From the NCBI GenBank assembly GCA_044371405.1, contig JBILTS010000029.1:1-18529 (forward strand): a stretch of DNA of 18,529 bases, read 5' to 3'. Source of the stretch: RGEC01 sp044371405 (GTDB taxonomy: Bacteria > Bacteroidota > Bacteroidia > NS11-12g > UBA955). The notes beneath the pieces are model-generated. The model did not search any database. It was not told where the DNA came from and worked only from the letters and a program-made list of their open reading frames with translations. Shown here piece by piece: positions 14,601-18,529 of the stretch (position 1 is the first letter of the stretch; each line of letters starts with the position of its first letter). A program made the translations under genes and the position numbers.

Positions 14601-15261
14601 GGCCGACACAATTTTTGAAGATAAAACAGCACTTACCGACAGTTCCAGTTATCAGTATCGTGTGGTTATCGTAAACCTTTGTGGAGATAGCATATACAGT
14701 AATACCAATACCGATATTTTGCTAAGAGGTAAAAAAATTGGCCCTTTCAGCATGTCGCTGAACTTCACGGACTATCTGGGTTGGCCAAATGGTATTGAAC
14801 GATATGAATTGTACAGGTTACTTGAAAACAGATCGGGTTATACCCTTTATAACACTTACTATTCGCCGCAGACTGTCACATTTGATAACGGCAAGGACCA
14901 CTATGGTCAGTATTTTAGAATAAAAGCCATTGAAAATGGCCCGCTGAAACGGGAAAGCTGGAGTAATGATATTCGCATATTTTATGAACCAATCATCTTT
15001 ATTCCCAATGCATTCAGTCCCGATGCCAATGGCATAAACGAAAGGTTTTTACCTACTTCAGGTGGCATGAAAACCTATAAATTCACCATTTTCAATCGCT
15101 GGGGTGAAAAATTGTTTACAACTACCAATGCTGAACTTGGGTGGGATGGAAGTTATCTCGGAAAGCCCTGCCCGTCTGGTGTCTATATTTATGTATGTGA
15201 ATACACCGATTTTAGAAACAAGGAGTATTCTACCAAAGGTACCTTGCATTTGCTGCGTTAA
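11635..15261 (+). CDS. Large T9SS type B surface protein with six PKD-like repeats
   Basis: This 1208-residue protein starts with GTG, supported by the signal peptide MRFSVKWLVVFVLAVLSISQ ending near LAATHLVGG. Residues about 22-300 are the N-terminal module common in Bacteroidota gliding-type proteins (THLVGGYLTYRFIG, then YRVTLYVYRDC, LKWERCCRNTQNNLRDD and FIPASSL, and RTIDPDGDSLSYRFVTPWQG). Six PKD-like units of about 85 residues start near 420, 505, 592, 677, 763 and 848; each opens with a Cys-containing strand (PLQVCQNTKG, NDTVCLNS, PTSVCPNNR, DTSMCAFTKG, FEFCQTRS, NDIICYPR) and most hold a TW/EW-GG core. Residues about 950-1115 look fibronectin III-like. Residues about 1119-1208 are the T9SS type B sorting domain (FIPNAFSPDANGINERF, then FNRWGEKLFTT and CPSGVYIYVCEY). 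It is probably an adhesin or surface matrix protein; the ligand is unknown. Confidence 0.9.
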   Translation: MRFSVKWLVVFVLAVLSISQLAATHLVGGYLTYRFIGSNGSSSQYRVTLYVYRDCINDNTDNEVPFDKEITLCVYNSNRTYYDSRNINLVRSTKVDPVGNTTCPEVKSACLDQGIYETTITLPNNSTGYHLKWERCCRNTQNNLRDDNSGTPYQGQTYYGFIPASSLKNSSPVFQDMPIPFMCVNDTTTIRNRTIDPDGDSLSYRFVTPWQGASGTTPIYDNCPSVMTSFPTVEYKSGFSATAPFGSGGLAQIDAFNGLTTYLSRTVGRFAVAIEVTEWRNGIPISTIRQDLQILVINCKPNNKPRLSYEGGSKTWFVEAGEQICKDVTSTDLDVKDVVTLRAFGDVFTGSNGFTGSRATITPATASGTKTTTARFCWKTDCNHARTEPYRVTFETYDNGCPSKFINENVLIFVRPFNPAENPTGPLQVCQNTKGVLYTTTPITTGNSYLWRVIGGSIQGDSTKNNVLIDWGSGTAGKLELFIISRNGCRVGPRSINIALKTAPPRPDITGNDTVCLNSTAAFNAASVAGQTYQWTVAGGSILGAVNQPGITVRWNTRGNGHVILIVTNGQGCSSPPDTQFVFVSFPNTPPLTGPTSVCPNNRNIEYQVVPPTPGSVYQWNISGGIQAFGGMSPLIRVNWGGMGIGFVNVQEVNKFGCVGDTVKLRVVKNHALAGQLPKGDTSMCAFTKGKSYSILPVNGESYTWIVTGGTIVSGQNTPSIIVDWGAAGMGSVGVQATAYDSVSGLPCLSPVRARLVNLWPYPNTIPINGDFEFCQTRSQVAFTMAGFAGSTYEWELNGISFSGQGSNSIAFSGDTFGTYTVRVRETSPYGCIGPWIDTQLIIHPRPKTSSVSGNDIICYPRLSSYKYAVTGYAGSTFNWGNTGGTFNPAPNATDAFAIVDWSGQQNNKIWVVETSSFGCLGDTVKQNIFIDNPAIFSSMVTVNPPPGEDKTVHIYYTLLNAPRYNNTIIIQRKARGEVGFASIGTASLADTIFEDKTALTDSSSYQYRVVIVNLCGDSIYSNTNTDILLRGKKIGPFSMSLNFTDYLGWPNGIERYELYRLLENRSGYTLYNTYYSPQTVTFDNGKDHYGQYFRIKAIENGPLKRESWSNDIRIFYEPIIFIPNAFSPDANGINERFLPTSGGMKTYKFTIFNRWGEKLFTTTNAELGWDGSYLGKPCPSGVYIYVCEYTDFRNKEYSTKGTLHLLR

Positions 15262-15274
15262 TTCTGTATATTCG
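15244..15274 (+). promoter_or_regulatory. Candidate promoter of the Bax inhibitor-1 family gene
   Basis: TTG at 15244-15246 is followed after 20 bp by TATATTCG (15267-15274), one mismatch from TAnnTTTG. It overlaps the end of the T9SS gene and gives a leader of about 20 nt to ATG 15301. No terminator is seen between the two genes, so readthrough is also possible. Confidence 0.35.
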
Positions 15275-15300
15275 TAGTTACAACTTAATACATAATCTAC

Positions 15301-16050
15301 ATGTCAAATCCTATTTTGTCAGAAAAGTCTTTTGAGAACGCACGTCAGGCCACATCCGGTGTTTACAGCGGTGAGGTTATGACCATGAAAGGTACCATCA
15401 ACAAGTCCATTTTACTCTTTATTACCCTGCTGGTTCCCGCCGCCTGGATTTGGTGGAAAATGGGTGGTGATCCCACAGCTGCAGAAGGTATAAGGGGTTG
15501 GCTGATTGGAAGTGCCATCCTGGGTTTTATACTCAGTTTGGTGATTATTTTCAAAAAAAGCTGGGCTCCTGTTCTTGCTCCTTTGTATGCTGCGGTTGAA
15601 GGTGTTTTTCTTGGGTTGGTTTCCATGTTCTTTGAATACATGTATCCCGGCATTGTGATGGAAGCAGTTGGGGTTACCTTACTGGTGTTTGCAGCTATGC
15701 TGCTTGCCTACAGAACCGGTTTACTTCGTGCCACGCCCATGTTCACCAAAGTAATCGTAATGGCTACACTTGGTGTTGCATTGTTTTACCTGATCAATAT
15801 GATTGTTACCTGGATAACCGGAAATAACTGGTATGCTGGCAGCAGCACACTCTCTATTGTAATATCTGCAGTGGTGGCAGGCATTGCTGCATTTAACCTC
15901 ATTCTTGATTTTAACATGATTGAAGAAGGAAGCAAATCGGGTTTCCCAAAATATATGGAATGGTTTTGCGCCTTTGGTTTGATGGTCACCATCGTTTGGT
16001 TGTACCTTGAAATTCTCAGATTGCTGTCCAAACTAAACAGCCGGGATTAA
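15301..16050 (+). CDS. Bax inhibitor-1/YccA family membrane protein
   Basis: This 249-residue integral inner-membrane protein has a polar N-terminus (SNPILSEKSFENARQATSGV) and then about seven hydrophobic segments: ILLFITLLVPAAWIWW, WLIGSAILGFILSLVII, APLYAAVEGVFLGLVSMF, VGVTLLVFAAMLLAY, VIVMATLGVALFYLINMIV, LSIVISAVVAGIAAFNLIL and WFCAFGLMVTIVWLYLEILR. The sequence LAPLYAAVEGVFLG and the acidic pair in NLILDFNMIEEG before the last helix are typical of the BI-1/YccA (transmembrane BAX inhibitor motif) family. Bacterial members have been linked to calcium leak and to interaction with the FtsH protease, but the role here is unproven. The length is normal. It is convergent with murF and shares the terminator at 16074 with it. 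Confidence 0.9.
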   Translation: MSNPILSEKSFENARQATSGVYSGEVMTMKGTINKSILLFITLLVPAAWIWWKMGGDPTAAEGIRGWLIGSAILGFILSLVIIFKKSWAPVLAPLYAAVEGVFLGLVSMFFEYMYPGIVMEAVGVTLLVFAAMLLAYRTGLLRATPMFTKVIVMATLGVALFYLINMIVTWITGNNWYAGSSTLSIVISAVVAGIAAFNLILDFNMIEEGSKSGFPKYMEWFCAFGLMVTIVWLYLEILRLLSKLNSRD

Positions 16051-16073
16051 TAATTGAATTTTTGAAAATATAG

Positions 16074-16099
16074 AGCCGAAGCATTGCTTCGGCTTTTTT
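16074..16099 (+). terminator. Rho-independent terminator between BI-1 gene and murF
   Basis: AGCCGAAGC pairs perfectly with GCTTCGGCT around an ATT loop, followed by six T (16094-16099). It ends the BI-1 family gene. The T tract overlaps the stop codon of the convergent murF (TTA at 16098-16100 on the plus strand), so the two genes are packed with no spare sequence. Confidence 0.88.
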
Positions 16100-17405
16100 A
16101 TTCTAGTACCGGCAACAGCGCCTCCATCTTCATGCCCCGGCTGCCTTTAATCAGCGCATATTTGCATGATGGGGGATTGGTGGAAAGCCATGCAAGCAAT
16201 GCTTCTGTACTCTTAAATGCATGGGGATAGGATCCGGCTGCATTCAAGAATTCAGGGCCGCAAACAAACACGTCTTTAAACCCAAGCGATACCGCCAGGT
16301 CAAAAATAGCTTTGTGTTCGGCTGCTGCATGATCGCCCAGTTCCAGCATGTCGCCTAGAAATACGGCTCCCTCATTTCCCATTTCCGCAAACGATTTTAA
16401 TGCCGCCTCCATGCTGCTGGGGTTGGCATTGTAGGCATCCAGCAGAATGTTTCTGTTATTGGTTTGCCTCCATTCACTTCTGTTATTGGCCGGTAAATAT
16501 GCACAAGCAGCCCTGATGCATGTTTCAACATCTCCGCCGAGTGCTATTCCCGCTGCAATTGCGGCCGCCATATTACAAGCATTGTAGGCACCACCTAATT
16601 CGGCAGTGTATGGCCCATATTGTGTGCCTTGGTAAATAAATGCTATCTCCAGTTTTGGCATTGCTCGATGTATGATGGCTTTCAGGTCGACTTTCTCTGA
16701 ATCAACACCATAGGTGAAGCACTTTGAAAATCGTTTTGCCATATTGCCTAGCCAGGGGTCATCCAGATTTACCAGTGCAAAACCATCATGCTGTATTAGG
16801 TTTAGGTACAGTTCACTCTCTTCGCGTGCGATTCCTTCGATGTCTTTAAAACCTTCCAGGTGTTCTTTACCTACATTGGTAACAATGCCCAAATCAGGCA
16901 TTGCCAGATCGCAGAGTACCTTCATTTCACCGGGGTGGTTGGTGCCCATCTCGATGATGCCGACATTCACCCGTTCATCCAGCCCAAGCAATGTTAATGG
17001 AACACCAATGTGATTGTTCAAATTGCCGGCAGTTGCTTTAACGGTTGCAAAGGATTTTATTACGCAAAGTGCCAGTTCTTTGGTAGTGGTTTTACCATTA
17101 CTGCCACCAATTCCGAGGATCTTTGTAGGCAAGTACTTTCTGTGATAATGGGAGAGTGCCTGCAACGATGTTAGTACATCATCAACCCAGAGGTAGCGCT
17201 CACCTTTAACAACATTCTCGTCATCAACAACCACATAGGAAGCCCCTTTTTGCAGCGCTTCTTCTGCAAATAAATTGCCATTGAAATTGCCACCTTTCAG
17301 ACAAAAGAACAGACTTCCGGGTTCAATTTTTCGGGTATCCGTGCAAACCTTATTGCCACAGGAAAGGTAAACATTGTGCAATTTTTCGGTGCTAATAGGC
17401 AACAT
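16098..17405 (-). CDS. murF: UDP-N-acetylmuramoyl-tripeptide--D-alanyl-D-alanine ligase
   Basis: MurF adds D-Ala-D-Ala to UDP-MurNAc-tripeptide, using ATP, in the last cytoplasmic step of peptidoglycan precursor synthesis. From ATG 17405 the protein is 435 residues. The open frame extends 39 codons further to 17522, but that part overlaps the divergent gene's signal peptide and would place both promoters inside coding sequence. Seen motifs: the substrate-binding N-domain TDTRKIEPGSLFFCLKG (about 22-38), the ATP P-loop GIGGSNGKTTTKE (about 98-110), NLNNHIGVPLTLL, the Mur-ligase EMGTNHPGEM, the C-domain NNRSEWRQ, and DAYNANPSSMEAAL, the MurF-type C-terminal signature. It stands alone, outside the dcw cluster, which is not rare in Bacteroidota. 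A perfect -7 element lies 18 bp upstream of the chosen start. Confidence 0.95.
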   Translation of the reverse strand: MLPISTEKLHNVYLSCGNKVCTDTRKIEPGSLFFCLKGGNFNGNLFAEEALQKGASYVVVDDENVVKGERYLWVDDVLTSLQALSHYHRKYLPTKILGIGGSNGKTTTKELALCVIKSFATVKATAGNLNNHIGVPLTLLGLDERVNVGIIEMGTNHPGEMKVLCDLAMPDLGIVTNVGKEHLEGFKDIEGIAREESELYLNLIQHDGFALVNLDDPWLGNMAKRFSKCFTYGVDSEKVDLKAIIHRAMPKLEIAFIYQGTQYGPYTAELGGAYNACNMAAAIAAGIALGGDVETCIRAACAYLPANNRSEWRQTNNRNILLDAYNANPSSMEAALKSFAEMGNEGAVFLGDMLELGDHAAAEHKAIFDLAVSLGFKDVFVCGPEFLNAAGSYPHAFKSTEALLAWLSTNPPSCKYALIKGSRGMKMEALLPVLE

Positions 17406-17423
17406 AGGGTAAAAAATAATGGT

Positions 17424-17431
17424 CAAAATTA
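17424..17431 (-). promoter_or_regulatory. Candidate -7 promoter element of murF
   Basis: On the minus strand this is TAATTTTG, an exact TAnnTTTG, 18 bp upstream of the chosen murF ATG. It supports start 17405 over 17522. The -33 TTG is not evident. Confidence 0.5.
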
Positions 17432-17453
17432 GGGCAGCCAATGCCATATTGCT

Positions 17454-17461
17454 TAAATTTG
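17454..17461 (+). promoter_or_regulatory. Candidate -7 promoter element of the FG-GAP/VCBS gene
   Basis: TAAATTTG is an exact TAnnTTTG, 7 bp before ATG 17469, implying a near-leaderless mRNA. It lies 22 bp from the murF -7 element on the other strand, so the two polymerase sites overlap. Confidence 0.45.
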
Positions 17462-17468
17462 ATTTCAC

Positions 17469-18529
17469 ATGTACAGAATCCTGTTCGTTTTGTTGGTTTT
17501 TTGCAGATTGAGCACAGCCCATTCTCAGCCGGTTAGTGGCTTCAAATCCTTTTATGTTTATGATACCCTATCTCTGAGTATGGGTTCGGGGCAGGTGGAA
17601 ACACCATTCACGGGTGGTTTCAATTCACCACAATTCGTTCAACTGGATTTAAATAATGATGGCGTTTTGGATATGGTTGTTTTTGATCGTCATGACCAGA
17701 AAATTCTTCCATACATTCGCCTAAATGGGCGCTGGATCTACGACAAACGATTTGAAAAATCTATACCCCGACTCAACTTTTGGATCAGGGTTGCTGATTT
17801 AAACAATGATAACAAGCCCGATATTTTCACCCTCAGCAACATCAGTAATCTTGTAATTCATCTCAATATTACACAGCCCGGAGATAAAGAGATCAAATTC
17901 AAAGATCTGGGTTCCCAATATTTTAGAAATAAGTACGACACCAATTTCTTCATACAATATAATCCCCTGGGTTTAAGTAAGCTGGATCTGCCTCATATTG
18001 GCGATTTGGATAACGACGGTGATGTGGATATTGTGTTTTATGACCCCTACAACCGCAGCTATTCCATGTTTCGAGATGTTCGAGCAGAAAAGGGCTGGCC
18101 AAAAGACACATGGGAGTTTCAGGATATGGACTATTGTTTTGGATACTTCAATGAAGGCCTGGACAATAGCTTTATTCTCGGGCAGTGTATTTACGAGGAA
18201 AAATTAAAACCCAGGCACGTGGGCGGTGCCAGCTTGCTCATGTTTGATAATGATGAAGACGGAGATTTTGAAATGCTCGCTTCCAATGTGGGTTTCTCCA
18301 AAATGACCCTTTTGAAAAACGGCAAGGCCCAAAATGGCGGCTACTATGATACGATGGTGCAAATTGACAGCATCTTTCCGGCCAATACCCGAAGGGCTGC
18401 GGATTTTATTTTTCCTTCTGCCTTTTATGCAGATGCCGACGCAGATGGAATTAAGGACCTGTTGCTTTCACCCGCGCCTTCTGCCGATGTGAAGGAAACC
18501 AAAAATATCTGGTATTATAAAAACCACGG
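17469..18529 (+). CDS. Exported FG-GAP/VCBS-repeat protein (cut by the right edge)
   Basis: The frame opens at ATG 17469 and stays open to the right edge, giving 353 complete codons. A signal peptide (MYRILFVLLVFCRLSTAHSQ) probably ends after AHSQ. The body carries calcium-binding-type Asp/Asn loops of FG-GAP/VCBS repeats: LDLNNDGVLDMVVFD (59-73), ADLNNDNKPDIFTL (109-122), GDLDNDGDVDIVFYD (178-192), FDNDEDGDFEML (259-270) and YADADADGIKDLLLS (320-334). Such repeats fold as blades of a beta-propeller on secreted proteins. In Bacteroidota such proteins often end in a T9SS sorting domain, but that part lies beyond the window. It is divergent from murF with 63 bp between starts and has a -7 element at 17454. 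Ligand and function are unknown. Confidence 0.85.
   Translation, partial: MYRILFVLLVFCRLSTAHSQPVSGFKSFYVYDTLSLSMGSGQVETPFTGGFNSPQFVQLDLNNDGVLDMVVFDRHDQKILPYIRLNGRWIYDKRFEKSIPRLNFWIRVADLNNDNKPDIFTLSNISNLVIHLNITQPGDKEIKFKDLGSQYFRNKYDTNFFIQYNPLGLSKLDLPHIGDLDNDGDVDIVFYDPYNRSYSMFRDVRAEKGWPKDTWEFQDMDYCFGYFNEGLDNSFILGQCIYEEKLKPRHVGGASLLMFDNDEDGDFEMLASNVGFSKMTLLKNGKAQNGGYYDTMVQIDSIFPANTRRAADFIFPSAFYADADADGIKDLLLSPAPSADVKETKNIWYYKNH

Noticed and set aside
17406..17522. 39-codon N-terminal extension of murF
   Set aside because: It overlaps the divergent gene's start and encodes a Cys/Asn/Gln-rich then hydrophobic stretch not found in MurF; the -7 element at 17424 lies within it.
1..18529. CRISPR array or rRNA
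   Set aside because: I saw no regularly spaced short repeats and no rRNA-like conserved blocks; the repeated units found are protein-domain repeats or the single 358-bp duplication.

Overview
The window looks like chromosomal DNA of a Bacteroidota species, probably a Chitinophagales- or Sphingobacteriales-like lineage (inference). Three complete genes end in the C-terminal sorting domain of the type IX secretion system (T9SS type B, the 'gliding motility-associated' domain). A fourth, short ORF carries a near-copy of one of these domains. Several starts are preceded by the Bacteroidota -7 promoter consensus TAnnTTTG, and Shine-Dalgarno sequences are generally absent.

Layout, left to right. 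2-943: the tail of a probable photolyase-family FAD-binding protein, followed by a flavin reductase-like gene. 944-1287: an intergenic stretch with a roughly 120-bp island of very high GC. 1288-3163: an outer-membrane barrel protein, a VOC-fold protein and a DHFR/RibD-C-like reductase. 3270-4013: a putative lipoprotein. 4090-7535: two tandem paralogous T9SS-B proteins with a propeller-like body. 7536-10425: a rearranged segment (below). 10474-11544 (minus): a family 9 glycosyltransferase. 11635-15261: a 1208-residue T9SS-B surface protein with six PKD-like repeats. 15301-16050: a Bax inhibitor-1/YccA membrane protein. 16098-17405 (minus): murF. 17469 to the right edge: the start of an exported FG-GAP/VCBS-repeat protein, divergent from murF.

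The most unusual part is 7261-10425. About 358 bp is present twice as a direct repeat: the last 90 codons of a T9SS-B gene, its terminator, and the 3' 32 nt of a tRNA-Met(CAT). By hand alignment the copies differ by 11 substitutions and one indel. The right copy runs into the complete tRNA gene; the left copy breaks inside the anticodon stem. Between the copies lie a scrap of a paralogue of the 3270-4013 lipoprotein gene, a strongly AT-rich 631-residue MORN-repeat gene with its own promoter, and a short chimeric T9SS gene whose signal peptide is out of frame with its body. This looks like integration or tandem duplication next to a tRNA gene. No integrase or transposase is visible in the window.

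Functionally the window mixes housekeeping genes (murF, tRNA-Met, BI-1, photolyase/flavin reductase), cell-envelope glycosylation (GT9), and secreted or surface T9SS cargo. The MORN protein has no signal peptide, so it is probably cytoplasmic. Its C-terminal 225 residues are unassigned and make it the best candidate here for something undescribed. I see no CRISPR array, rRNA, transposase or complete defence operon.
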